A stretch of 35,606 nt of DNA from a virus. The DNA is taken from positions 1-35,606 of IMG/VR virus record IMGVR_UViG_3300043425_001058; one strand, written 5' to 3'. Of the stretch, positions 23,746 through 31,485 are shown in pieces (the first letter of the stretch is position 1; each line of letters opens with the position of its first letter). A program made the translations under genes and the position numbers. The notes below the pieces were generated by a model that was not told the DNA's origin, did no database searches, and saw nothing but the letters and a program-made list of their open reading frames with translations.

Positions 23746-26136
23746 CTACCGCTTGGGGAAGCTCACGACGGACCCTCCCGTTTGCACCTGACGCGAGATG
23801 GGGCCGTTCAGCAAGATGTCGGCCAGCATCAGCGCCTCATTCTCATAGACCTTAAAGTCTCGCCGTTCCAGCAGCCGTGCGAAGCGATACTTGCCCTCGT
23901 ACATCACCCGGTCGAGCCCATCCACAATAGACCGCGTGCGGCGAGTGAAGATGCGGTCGATGGACTTGCGCCACTCATCAGGTGGCTCGATGCTGTGATC
24001 GGCGATGTAGTCCTCAAGCGCGATCAGAAGCTGGTCACGGACCAGCAGCGGGCCCTTCATGTTGGCGAAGATGTGGTTCACGGCCTTGTCGAGGACGCTC
24101 TCACCGGCATCGACCATGTCGTGCTTGGCGTGGGTCATCGGCGGCGGCGCATACGGCTTGTAGTCGCCGACATTGTACTCCAGAAACCACTGGCGCAGCG
24201 CCCCGATGTTCTCGGGCTTCTTGCGCCATGCGTGGACCATCTCCCAATAGGCCGGATCACTGACCGTGCCGTTCTCAAGGATGGCGAAGCGACGGTCGCC
24301 CTTGGGCAGGATTACGCTGTCCATGTGGTTGGTCATCACGAGGATCGAGGCGTAGGTCTTGCCCTGATAGTTCCCGAGACCCTTGCGCTTGATGTAGACG
24401 TCGTGGTGACCGGGGTCGACGATATTCTTGAGGTGCTCGTAGGCGTTCTGGCGGTTCTGCCACTTGCTGCCGGTCGAGCCTACTTCCTGCGCTTCGTTGA
24501 CCGCGACCAGCACGGCATCGGACAGCCATTCATTGTACTGGCCCTGCGTGCCCTTGCCGGTAAGCGTGTCGAAATCGACGATGCGCGTCAGGTGGGGCGC
24601 GAACATGTCCTTGATGATCTCGACCAGCGTGCCGCGGCCGGTGCCGAAGGTGTCGTTGGCGACCATGATGATGCCGGGGCCGCGCGTCTCCGGGTGCTGG
24701 ACCTTATAGGCCATCCACTGCTTGAAATAGTCGCGCTCGCTTTCGATGGGCAGCAGCGCGTCGAGCAGGCCGAGCCCGACCGATGCATCACCGTTCACCG
24801 GCAGATCGTGCGGCCGGTAGGTGTTGAAATACTTGACGCCGTCCTCCTCGAAGAAGGGGTACGGCATGTCGGGCCGCATGGCGAAGGTCTTGACGTTGTT
24901 GCGCCGCGGCTCGCGCATCCAGATGTCGTAGAGCGTCGTGATCTGAACGCCGCCGCGCTGGCCCGCATTCGATTGGTAATACTGGGCGATGGCGTTCTTG
25001 AAATGCGTGGCCGACGTGTCCGGCTTGTTGGTCACCGCGTCGGCGATGGTGTCGTATTCGAGCACGTAGGCATAGCGCTTCAGCGCGGCCTCAAGGTTGT
25101 CATCGAAGCCGAAGCTGGGGTGCATCTCCATCCCGGCGAGCGGGTCGGTGCTGGGCTCTACCGGCGGCGCTTCCTGCCTCTGAAAGATGGCCGCCGGAGC
25201 GGCCCCGAACTTCTCCAGAAGGGCCTTGCCAAGAGCATTCGCGACGAGGTCGTCGGCGAGTTCCTCATAGAAATGCGTGGTGTAGCTGCCGTGGTCCGAC
25301 ACGCAGACATCACCTTGTTCGGTGATGGAGATCATCCCGGCCCACGAACCAGATGTGCCCGGGCGCAGCGTCTCGACGCGGCAGCGCAGCACGGTCTCAG
25401 GCGGCGCTTTCCGCAGGTAGGCTTCGATCTCGCTGAGCGGCAGGACGCCCATGTCCTTCACATCGAAGGTCATCTCGGGCGTCAGATCGCGAAGGGTAGT
25501 GTAACCGTCCTCGGCCCCGGCCTCGCTCGACTTGCGAACCAGCCCTTCGGCCTCGAAGATTTCGACTGCCTTCGTCTTGATGGCTTCTACCTGCGCCATC
25601 GTGATCTCGGGCAGGTCCATGTACTTGTGGTCGAACAGATCAAGCTTCGGCCACGTGTACCACGTCTCCGGGTCGCGCATGCCGTAGGCAGCGATCTGGC
25701 AGCCACGACCAAGGATTTCGACCTGATGCGGCTTGAAGCCTTCCTCAGCATCCTTGGGCGCGAAGAAGCCGGTGGTGCGCTTGCCGATCTTCTCGTGAGT
25801 GCGGAAAATCCACATCTCGCGCGGCGCTTTGCCGACACGGACGAAATCGCTGCGCGGGATAATCCCGGCCGCGACGATGCCGTCCATGACCGCGGTCAGC
25901 AGTGCCGCGTCGTTGATGTCCCAGTCGATGGCGATGATATCACCGCAGCGCAGGCCGGTGTCGCGGCGCTGCGCCGACCGGTTCCACTCGCGCGACTGGA
26001 TCAGCTCCGGCGTGATCTCCAGCGTGTTCCAGCCGGGGAGCAGACACATCTTGTTCTTGTTCGGGAGCGGCGTGTAGCCGTTCTCGTAGAGGCGGAGCCG
26101 CAGCTCCATGCATTGCTTGCGCGGGTCCTCGATCAT
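23746..26136 (-). CDS. Primase-helicase with prim-pol-like N-terminus and DUF5906-like ATPase
   Basis: The protein has 796 residues. The N-terminus resembles archaeo-eukaryotic prim-pol enzymes: two acids in AIDWDI (D71, D73), then HQVEILGRGCQIAAYG (137-152) and DPETWYTWP. The C-terminal half is a superfamily-3-like helicase (DUF5906 type), with a P-loop-like VANDTFGTGRGTL in which the usual Lys is Arg (R501), and a Walker-B-like VLVAVNEAQE. The enzyme would prime and unwind at the replication fork. It starts in an ATGA overlap with the deaminase gene and ends 9 nt before the endolysin start, so replication and lysis are co-transcribed. Confidence 0.8.
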   Translation of the reverse strand: MIEDPRKQCMELRLRLYENGYTPLPNKNKMCLLPGWNTLEITPELIQSREWNRSAQRRDTGLRCGDIIAIDWDINDAALLTAVMDGIVAAGIIPRSDFVRVGKAPREMWIFRTHEKIGKRTTGFFAPKDAEEGFKPHQVEILGRGCQIAAYGMRDPETWYTWPKLDLFDHKYMDLPEITMAQVEAIKTKAVEIFEAEGLVRKSSEAGAEDGYTTLRDLTPEMTFDVKDMGVLPLSEIEAYLRKAPPETVLRCRVETLRPGTSGSWAGMISITEQGDVCVSDHGSYTTHFYEELADDLVANALGKALLEKFGAAPAAIFQRQEAPPVEPSTDPLAGMEMHPSFGFDDNLEAALKRYAYVLEYDTIADAVTNKPDTSATHFKNAIAQYYQSNAGQRGGVQITTLYDIWMREPRRNNVKTFAMRPDMPYPFFEEDGVKYFNTYRPHDLPVNGDASVGLGLLDALLPIESERDYFKQWMAYKVQHPETRGPGIIMVANDTFGTGRGTLVEIIKDMFAPHLTRIVDFDTLTGKGTQGQYNEWLSDAVLVAVNEAQEVGSTGSKWQNRQNAYEHLKNIVDPGHHDVYIKRKGLGNYQGKTYASILVMTNHMDSVILPKGDRRFAILENGTVSDPAYWEMVHAWRKKPENIGALRQWFLEYNVGDYKPYAPPPMTHAKHDMVDAGESVLDKAVNHIFANMKGPLLVRDQLLIALEDYIADHSIEPPDEWRKSIDRIFTRRTRSIVDGLDRVMYEGKYRFARLLERRDFKVYENEALMLADILLNGPISRQVQTGGSVVSFPKR

Positions 26137-26573
26137 TCCGCGGCCCTCTCAACAAGCACGCCAGCCTCGACGAACATGTCGGCTGAGGCGTTGAACTCGG
26201 CCTCGGGCATATTGGTGACGCCGGGCCCGACGATGACATGGGTCACGCCCGACTGGATAAGCGACCGGGCACAGGCCGAGCAAGGATAGTGGGTGACGAA
26301 GACCGTGCAGCCCTTGGTGCGGATGCCCTCGCGCGCCGCAAAGGCGACGAGGTTCTGCTCCGCATGGCTGGCGAACAGGTACTTGGTCGGGCGGGTGCGC
26401 CGGGCTTCATTGTCCTCGACGCCGCGCGGCGGGCCATTGTAGGCGGTCAGGCGAACTTCGAGATCGGGCCCGACCAGAACAGCGCCGACCTGAGTGCTGT
26501 CCTTGGACTTGGTCGCGGCGTACTGCGCGAAGCCCATGAGATAGGTGTGCCATGAGTTGGACATATCGGTCAT
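26133..26573 (-). CDS. dCMP/cytidine deaminase family protein
   Basis: The protein has 146 residues and shows the zinc-dependent deaminase signature: H70-A-E72 (SHAEQNLV) and P97-C98-x-x-C101 (HYPCSACAR), the zinc ligands and catalytic glutamate. The segment TKSKDSTQVGAVLVGPD is typical of dCMP deaminases (ComEB type), which turn dCMP into dUMP to feed dTTP synthesis. Neighbours are replication genes, so a nucleotide-pool role is likely. There is no obvious thymidylate synthase in the window. An ATG three codons in (MSNSWHTYL) is an alternative start. The ribosome-binding site is AAGGAA. Confidence 0.85.
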   Translation of the reverse strand: MTDMSNSWHTYLMGFAQYAATKSKDSTQVGAVLVGPDLEVRLTAYNGPPRGVEDNEARRTRPTKYLFASHAEQNLVAFAAREGIRTKGCTVFVTHYPCSACARSLIQSGVTHVIVGPGVTNMPEAEFNASADMFVEAGVLVERAAE

Positions 26574-26598
26574 TTTGGTTCCTTGGTAGGTAGAATTA

Positions 26599-28710
26599 TT
26601 ATTTGTGGTAGTACCAATCCGACATGACTTCGGCGGCGAGAGGCAGCCCCGGCGTCCAGTCGAACCCTTCCACCATAATCTCTTCGAGCTTCGTCTTAAA
26701 GCCCTCAGCGCGATCTTTGTCGACCTCGGTGATCACTTCGTCATGCGTGTGCCCGACGACCGTGCAGTCGGGTTCTTTCTCCAATCGGCGCAGGGTCGAC
26801 CGGAGGATCGACGCGGCGGTGCCTTGCGTGGCGTTTTCGATCTGCAAGCCGTTCCAGAGCGACCGGCGGCCTTCGCCGTTGAGGTAGGTGATGGCCTCGG
26901 AGATGCGGTCGAACTTCTCGACCTCTTCGATCTTGGCCATCGGGTAGGACAAATAGCGCCCATCTGGCAGTCGGCATAGCAGCGTGCCGCCGAGCAACCG
27001 GGGCACGTAGACATAGGTCAGGCGACCGGCGACGTACTCAGTCTCCGGCATGACCATGGCCGACATCGCGGCCTCTTCGCACTTGATGCCGAAGCGCCGG
27101 GCCCAGCTATTACGCATGCGCCAGCCGTCGACGATCTTCTTGGCTTCCTCGTTGCTGAGCTTCATGCCGTAGCCGCGAGCCATCGCCTTGAGCGCGCCGA
27201 CGCCGCCCAGAAACCCCAAAGCCAGAACGGCGACTTTGCCTGCCTGTCGCATGTTCTTGGCTTCGCTATCGCCTGCCTTGACGCGCTCCAGAAGCTCGTC
27301 GGCCGGGATATCGAAGATGGCCTCGGCGTTGAGGATGTAGAGATCGTGGCCCTCATAGAAGGGCTTGAGCACGGCCTCGTGGGCATCGCGGCCACCTGCC
27401 AGCCACGGCGCGACACGCGCCTCGATGGCAGCCCAGTCGCCCCAGACGTAGAGCTTGTCCTTGGGCGTAATGAAGGTTGGGCGGATCAGCTTGGCCAGCG
27501 TCGAACTGACCGGGCCGTATTCGCGCAGCATCCAGATCGGGGCCTGCTTTGCCACCAGATCGAGGATGTCGAGTTCGCGCTTGGGATCGGCCTTGGTGTT
27601 CATGGACGAGCGCGGCAGGTTGTGCACCTGCACCCCGCGCGACGAGAAGCGCCCGGTCTGGCCCGCGCCGTTGAAGACGTAGCTGCCGGTCAGGCGACCG
27701 TTAACCGCTTGGTTCAGGATTTTCTCGAACTTCACCGCCGACGACGACCGCCCGAACTGGATGAGCTCCAGCACCTCGGTGACGTTGTCTTCTGGCGGCG
27801 CGTCGGACTGCTTGATCTCTTCCAGCAGGCGACCGACGACCTCCTTCGAGAGCGACATGCGGGTCGGATCACCGTCGGTGTTGCGTTCCTTGACCACCAG
27901 TTCCTGAAGATCGTGCGTCAGCCTCGGGTACATCCACGCGTTGAGCCGGAGCGTCATCGTGGTGCGCGGCACTTCATTGTTGGTGAGGCGCGCGATCTCG
28001 GCCTTGTTGTAGGCCTCGTCTTCCTCGCGGTACTTTAGCGCTCCGCGGCAGACTTCCAGATCGGCGAGCATGCCGCGATCATTGATCTCCTCGCTGATCC
28101 AGTACTCTTCCCACTCGGTCGCGTCGAGCTGGCGCGTCACCCGGAAGATGTCGCGCAGAAGCTCCGTGTCCTTTGCCGAATAGGTGAGGTACAGGCCCCA
28201 ATCCTTGATCGTACCGGGCATCGGTTCCGATGCCTCAGCGAACTGCTTCATCACGTTCTTGCCGCCCTCGGTCTTGCCGCCGATGCCAAGGACGCGACCG
28301 GCGCGGTCGAGCTGGCCCGGCAGGTTCGACGCGGCCGCCTGCGCCATGGCGTCAAGCGTCCGGTTGGTCGGCATAGGGGGAAACCCAAATTTGGGGGTGG
28401 CGATGTTTTGGGTGATATGGCGGTCAAAGGCCATGTTCCACGCGACCCAATAGTTGCCTTCACCGGCCGCGAAATCGTGCAGCTCCTGCGGGAACGGTCC
28501 CCATGCGTCGACGCGCGACTTGATGTACTCCCACGTCTCTGCCGGGACCTCGGCGCTCACATCCGGGCACCAGAGCTTCACCGGGCCATCATCAATGGCC
28601 CACGACAGCAGGAGCGGAATGGTGGAGGGATCGAGCGCGTACTTGAGCCCACCGACCTTTGGCAGGTCGGCGAGGCTGCGCGTTTCCCAGTCCATGAAAC
28701 AGAATGACAT
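26599..28710 (-). CDS. Family A DNA polymerase with 3'-5' exonuclease domain
   Basis: The protein has 703 residues from the chosen ATG (28708-28710), which has GAGG five bases upstream and places MSFCFMDWETRS at the N-terminus, as expected for a DnaQ-like exonuclease (D7, E9). A start at 28749 would add 13 residues but lies inside a strong hairpin. Polymerase motif A is GDWAAIEARV (D425), motif B is within RQAGKVAVLALGFLGG, and motif C is HTHDE (H656, D657, E658). It replicates the phage genome together with the adjacent primase-helicase and nucleases. Motif A has WAA in place of the more usual YSQ or YSA. Confidence 0.92.
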   Translation of the reverse strand: MSFCFMDWETRSLADLPKVGGLKYALDPSTIPLLLSWAIDDGPVKLWCPDVSAEVPAETWEYIKSRVDAWGPFPQELHDFAAGEGNYWVAWNMAFDRHITQNIATPKFGFPPMPTNRTLDAMAQAAASNLPGQLDRAGRVLGIGGKTEGGKNVMKQFAEASEPMPGTIKDWGLYLTYSAKDTELLRDIFRVTRQLDATEWEEYWISEEINDRGMLADLEVCRGALKYREEDEAYNKAEIARLTNNEVPRTTMTLRLNAWMYPRLTHDLQELVVKERNTDGDPTRMSLSKEVVGRLLEEIKQSDAPPEDNVTEVLELIQFGRSSSAVKFEKILNQAVNGRLTGSYVFNGAGQTGRFSSRGVQVHNLPRSSMNTKADPKRELDILDLVAKQAPIWMLREYGPVSSTLAKLIRPTFITPKDKLYVWGDWAAIEARVAPWLAGGRDAHEAVLKPFYEGHDLYILNAEAIFDIPADELLERVKAGDSEAKNMRQAGKVAVLALGFLGGVGALKAMARGYGMKLSNEEAKKIVDGWRMRNSWARRFGIKCEEAAMSAMVMPETEYVAGRLTYVYVPRLLGGTLLCRLPDGRYLSYPMAKIEEVEKFDRISEAITYLNGEGRRSLWNGLQIENATQGTAASILRSTLRRLEKEPDCTVVGHTHDEVITEVDKDRAEGFKTKLEEIMVEGFDWTPGLPLAAEVMSDWYYHK

Positions 28711-28732
28711 GATGGCCTCGTGGTAGAGAGGT

Positions 28733-28774
28733 GCGCCCCCATCCGCCACCGCCGGGTGATACGGATGGGGGCGC
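28733..28774 (-). other. Perfect 13-bp hairpin between the GapR-like and polymerase genes
   Basis: GCGCCCCCATCCG (28733-28745) and its exact reverse complement (28762-28774) flank a 16-nt loop that can itself pair (CACC/GGTG around GCCG). It lies 7 bp past the GapR-like stop and just upstream of the polymerase ribosome-binding site. No T-run follows on either strand, so a standard intrinsic terminator is unlikely. RNA processing, attenuation or a protein-binding site are possible. Confidence 0.8.
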
Positions 28775-28781
28775 GATCCCG

Positions 28782-29084
28782 TCAGTCAGACGACGAAGTG
28801 GGTTCTTCGTCGGCTTCGTCAGGGATAGGCTCGCCAAGCGAGCGGGCATAGGTGGCGACCAGAGCATCCTGCTCTTCCCGCTCAGCCCGGTCCATAGCCC
28901 GGCGCTTGATCAGGATACGCATGATCTTGGGGTCGAAACCGTTGCCCTTGGCTTCGGCGTAGACATCGCGAATGTCCCTCGCGATGTCCTTTTTCTCTTC
29001 TTCAAGGCGCTCCACCCGTTCGATGAAGCCTTTGAGAACCGCCCCGGAATTACCGGGGCGGGGCGTCCACGCAGCGCCGCTCAT
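28782..29084 (-). CDS. GapR/DUF2312-family nucleoid protein
   Basis: The protein has 100 residues. The core LKGFIERVERLEEEKKDIARDIRDVYAEAKGNGFDPKIMR, RRAMDRAEREEQDALVATYARSLG (about 17-85) is a clear DUF2312 (GapR) signature: two helices of a coiled coil and a basic helical part. GapR of Caulobacter binds overtwisted, AT-rich DNA ahead of replication and transcription forks and helps topoisomerases. A phage copy between ssDNA-binding and polymerase genes probably serves phage replication or modulates host GapR. It overlaps the upstream gene's stop by one base (TAATG). The family is mostly alphaproteobacterial, which points to the host. An acidic tail (DEADEEPTSSSD) is present. Confidence 0.9.
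   Translation of the reverse strand: MSGAAWTPRPGNSGAVLKGFIERVERLEEEKKDIARDIRDVYAEAKGNGFDPKIMRILIKRRAMDRAEREEQDALVATYARSLGEPIPDEADEEPTSSSD
29039..29061 (-). other. Perfect 9-bp inverted repeat inside the start of the GapR-like gene
   Basis: CCGCCCCGG (29039-29047) and CCGGGGCGG (29053-29061) are exact reverse complements around a 5-nt loop (AATTA). On the mRNA this hairpin lies about 24 nt after the start codon, in codons for RPGNSGAV. It could slow initiation or serve as a binding site. It could also be a chance product of GC-rich codons. Confidence 0.65.
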
Positions 29085-29818
29085 TACGCGGACCGGTCAC
29101 GACGACGCGGGGCGTCGGCCGACTTGGCCTCCGCGGCGGCTTCGGCGTATTCCTGCGCCAGAGCCTCTTCCTCGTCCACTTCTTCAGTGGCCGGGGCAGA
29201 CGTGTCGGTCATCGTGCGCCATTCGACGATCTTGAAGATCGGGTTGGTGACGCGGCCCCACTTGTCATGCTTGTAGCTCTCGTTGGTGAGCTGCACGATG
29301 GGGACGATGGCATCCGAGCCCGCGTTGATCTGGGCAAGGATCGCGTCGGTCAGCGCCTTGTACAGCTTCATCGCGCCGAAGGACGACTGCTTGTACTCGC
29401 ACATGACCCCGACATCGCTGTCGGAGCCCTTGGCATCAGGGTCGGAGATGCAGACGAGCTGCACCGAACGCTGCTGCTTGTACGGGGCGTGGTTCGGAAC
29501 CGGGGGCAGGCTCGTCACAGACGGCAGCGGCTGCGAGACAGACACCATGTGCTCCTGAAGCGGCGGGCCGCCGGTCGCGGTGTCCCACGAAATCCAGCCG
29601 TGCTGGAACGAGTGCGGGTTCACGGCCCAGAGCGAGTTGGTCGAGACAAGCGTCTCTTCCTGCCCGTAGAGCCACTCGCCGTTGCCCTTGTCCATCTTCA
29701 AATACTGGAAGTCGCCGCCAACGGCGGGCATCGACATCGCAGCATTGTTGAGGGATTTCGCGAGAGTGTCGCGGGTCATAAGGCCGGTGGAACCACCGAA
29801 AGTCAGATCATTAGCCAT
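29084..29818 (-). CDS. Putative ssDNA-binding protein (DUF2815 position)
   Basis: The protein has 244 residues. It starts ANDLTFGGSTGLMTRDTLAKSL, then has a beta-rich middle (LYGQEETLVSTNSLWAVNP, HMVSVSQPLPSVTSLP, RSVQLVCISDPDAKGSDSDVGVM) and a helical part. It ends with a long acidic stretch (EEVDEEEALAQEYAEAAAEA) and a short basic end (RRRDRS). Gene order, between a DUF2800 nuclease and polymerase, is where many phages carry a DUF2815 ssDNA-binding protein. The acidic tail is like those of SSBs. I do not recognise the domain directly, so the role is inferred from location and composition. AAGGA precedes the ATG. Confidence 0.6.
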   Translation of the reverse strand: MANDLTFGGSTGLMTRDTLAKSLNNAAMSMPAVGGDFQYLKMDKGNGEWLYGQEETLVSTNSLWAVNPHSFQHGWISWDTATGGPPLQEHMVSVSQPLPSVTSLPPVPNHAPYKQQRSVQLVCISDPDAKGSDSDVGVMCEYKQSSFGAMKLYKALTDAILAQINAGSDAIVPIVQLTNESYKHDKWGRVTNPIFKIVEWRTMTDTSAPATEEVDEEEALAQEYAEAAAEAKSADAPRRRDRSA

Positions 29819-29852
29819 AACTTTTCCTTTCTGGCTTTTGCTTCTTGCTTCT

Positions 29853-31028
29853 TCACATTGCAGCCAGCCGGTCGGCCAACTGCTTCAAGGCATCGGGGGC
29901 GACGGTGAGCGCAGGGCGCTTGTCGCTTTCCGGTGCCAAGGTCGTGCCGCTCGACTTCTTGTCGATCAGCTCATCAGGTATGGCAGCAGCACTGATGGTC
30001 TTCAATGCCTTTTCTGCCTGCGTGGGTGTGATCACCTTCTTGACAAAGCGGACGTCCTCGGGGAGCCCGGCCTGTTCAAGAAACGCAACCGCGCGATCTT
30101 CATCAGCCCAGCTACGGGTCGCGCGCTTTTGCACAAGTTTGTAGCCGGGAACCGTGCCACCCTGTTCAAGAAGCGCGTGCGCCGCGTTCTTCACGTGCTC
30201 GCCCCACTCGATCATCAAATCGGCGTAAGGCAGCCAGCGGGCGATCTCGGCTTCCGTATCCGCCCGGGTCATGCCGTTGACCGTCTGCACGATGCCGTTG
30301 AACTCGGGGCAGCCGGTCTTGCCCTGACAGAACTTGCACCACGAGCCCATCTTGAACGGGGCGTCCGGCATCTCGCTGATCTCGACCGCCTTCTTCAGCT
30401 CAAGCGCAAAGGCTTCGAGCTGCAGCCACGACGTCGTCCAGCGGGTGAACTTCTCGCCATTGTTCACCATCGGCTGGCAGATGAACAGCTCGATGGGCTT
30501 ATTGCGGTCGAAAAACTGATCAGTCGGGTACGTGTGAGCGGCCGCGTAGGCGTAGTACATGAGCTGCTCGTTCTCTTCGGCAGTCACGGCCACGCCGCGC
30601 CCGAACTTCCAGTCCCAGACCACCGACCGGTCCTTGGAGGAGCCGACGATGTCGACCGTGCCGTAGGCCCCATCGATACCGGGGAAGGTCACGCGCTTCT
30701 CGTTGAAGTACGTAATGCCGCCGAGTTCCTTGTCGAGTTCGTCCCACATGGCGAGGGCCGGGGCGATGGCCTCTTCGAACAGCTCCTCGGTGATGAGGTG
30801 GTTGTTGAAGGTCAGGCCGATGACCTCGCGGTCCTCTTTGGTCTTGCCCTGAAAGATCAGGTCGATGGCTTCGTGCAGCGCCGTGCCCATCTCCGCGAAG
30901 GGCGAAGAGGTGTTCGGATACTTGGCGCAGAGGTTCACCGAGCCGGGGCAGTTCATCACGCGCTTGGCGGTCGAGCCGCCGACGGCGCTGTGCGCGCGGC
31001 TGGCGTGGGCGATATCGAGCTGGGTCAT
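29853..31028 (-). CDS. DUF2800 / Cas4-like PD-(D/E)XK nuclease
   Basis: The protein has 391 residues. It opens with the DUF2800 signature HSAVGGSTAKRVMNCPGS. Nuclease residues are visible: H52 (LHE), D126 in AYGTVDIVG, D139-W-K141 (VVWDWKFG) and Q155-L-x-x-Y159, as in RecB/Cas4 nucleases. Four cysteines (C27, C231, C234, C240) are placed as in Cas4/AddB enzymes that bind an Fe-S cluster. It is probably a recombination exonuclease that works with the ssDNA-binding protein and the helicase in genome replication or repair. ATGA overlap with the 74-aa gene; AAGGA ribosome-binding site. Confidence 0.85.
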   Translation of the reverse strand: MTQLDIAHASRAHSAVGGSTAKRVMNCPGSVNLCAKYPNTSSPFAEMGTALHEAIDLIFQGKTKEDREVIGLTFNNHLITEELFEEAIAPALAMWDELDKELGGITYFNEKRVTFPGIDGAYGTVDIVGSSKDRSVVWDWKFGRGVAVTAEENEQLMYYAYAAAHTYPTDQFFDRNKPIELFICQPMVNNGEKFTRWTTSWLQLEAFALELKKAVEISEMPDAPFKMGSWCKFCQGKTGCPEFNGIVQTVNGMTRADTEAEIARWLPYADLMIEWGEHVKNAAHALLEQGGTVPGYKLVQKRATRSWADEDRAVAFLEQAGLPEDVRFVKKVITPTQAEKALKTISAAAIPDELIDKKSSGTTLAPESDKRPALTVAPDALKQLADRLAAM

Positions 31029-31249
31029 ACCGGATTTCCTTCCACGTCATATTCATGCGCGCCGTGCGGGTAACCGTCGTCGAGCGGCAACGGCTGGCTC
31101 ATCTCAACCAGCATCTCGCCGGTCATCAGGTCGTAGCTGAAGTAGACCACATCGCCGATGGTGGTCACCGGGTAGCGGTGGATTTCCAGCCACTCGCGAA
31201 GGGCATCCTTCACTTCAGCTTCAGTCATTGTCACGTGGTAGCGAGACAT
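31025..31249 (-). CDS. 74-aa protein, unknown
   Basis: The ATG at 31247-31249 has an AAGGAA ribosome-binding site and lies within the end of the RHH gene (29-nt overlap). An ATG seven codons downstream would shorten the overlap. The product (YHVTMTEAEVKDALREWLE...) is a small alpha/beta protein with helix DALREWLEIHRY and strands VVYFSYDLMTGEMLVEM. It ends acidic. No family recognised. It is coupled to the nuclease gene by an ATGA overlap and is most likely an early accessory protein. Confidence 0.65.
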   Translation of the reverse strand: MSRYHVTMTEAEVKDALREWLEIHRYPVTTIGDVVYFSYDLMTGEMLVEMSQPLPLDDGYPHGAHEYDVEGNPV

Positions 31250-31412
31250 CGGTCTTTTCCTTGTGGGTGTTTTCGTAGTCTTCCAGAAGCTGAGCCATGA
31301 CCGCCGCCCGGCTGATCACGTATTCGCTGGCGATCCGGTCGAGGATGGCGAGGTGCTTTTCCTCAAGCCAGATGTGGACATCAATCTTGGCGGTTTTCTT
31401 CACGAACGGCAT
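31221..31412 (-). CDS. Ribbon-helix-helix-like DNA-binding protein
   Basis: ATG at 31410-31412 has a GGAG ribosome-binding site at 31421-31424 and encodes 63 residues. A longer reading crosses the promoter region and is rejected. The core (KKTAKIDVHIWLEEKHLAILDRIA, then ISRAAVMAQLLEDY) gives one strand and two helices, like a ribbon-helix-helix (MetJ/Arc) fold. RHH proteins bind DNA as dimers and often regulate their own promoters. As the first gene of the long minus operon, it is the natural candidate to control the divergent promoters at 31432-31463. Confidence 0.75.
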   Translation of the reverse strand: MPFVKKTAKIDVHIWLEEKHLAILDRIASEYVISRAAVMAQLLEDYENTHKEKTDVSLPRDND

Positions 31413-31431
31413 GTCAGTCTCCTTTCTGCCC

Positions 31432-31460
31432 TTGACCATAGGGGTGATTTGGACTAGCGT
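31432..31460 (+). promoter_or_regulatory. Predicted sigma70-type promoter for the VRR-NUC/helicase genes
   Basis: TTGACC (31432-31437) and TAGCGT (31455-31460) are separated by 17 bp. The -10 match is weaker than the opposite promoter's. The two promoters overlap face to face, so each -35 lies in the other's -10. Only one could be occupied at a time. TTGAC/GTCAA also form a 5-bp inverted repeat, a possible operator. Confidence 0.45.
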
Positions 31461-31463
31461 CAA
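31435..31463 (-). promoter_or_regulatory. Predicted sigma70-type promoter for the minus (replication-lysis) operon
   Basis: On the minus strand, TTGACG (31458-31463) and TATGGT (31435-31440) are spaced by exactly 17 bp, close to the bacterial consensus. The RHH gene starts about 20 bp downstream with a GGAG ribosome-binding site, giving a short leader. Confidence 0.6.
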
Positions 31464-31485
31464 TCCTGTTTTTTGGAGTGACCAC

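Noticed and set aside
23272-26289. A 1005-codon open frame on + across the primase-helicase gene
   Set aside because: It lies antisense to a gene with clear domain motifs. The product has no recognisable domain and is typical of mirror-frame artefacts in GC-rich DNA.
28711-28749. Upstream start of the DNA polymerase
   Set aside because: It starts inside the loop/stem of a perfect hairpin, and the extra 13 residues do not resemble an exonuclease N-terminus. ATG 28710 has a GAGG site.
28733-28774. Hairpin as an intrinsic terminator
   Set aside because: There is no T-run after the stem in either direction, and the operon clearly continues into the polymerase gene.
29682-31073. A 463-codon open frame on + across the DUF2800 gene
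   Set aside because: It is antisense to a nuclease gene with intact catalytic and cysteine motifs, and no domain was recognised.
31297-31485. N-terminal extension of the VRR-NUC gene
   Set aside because: It would run through the RHH gene and the promoter region. ATG 31486 has a good ribosome-binding site and the domain starts there.
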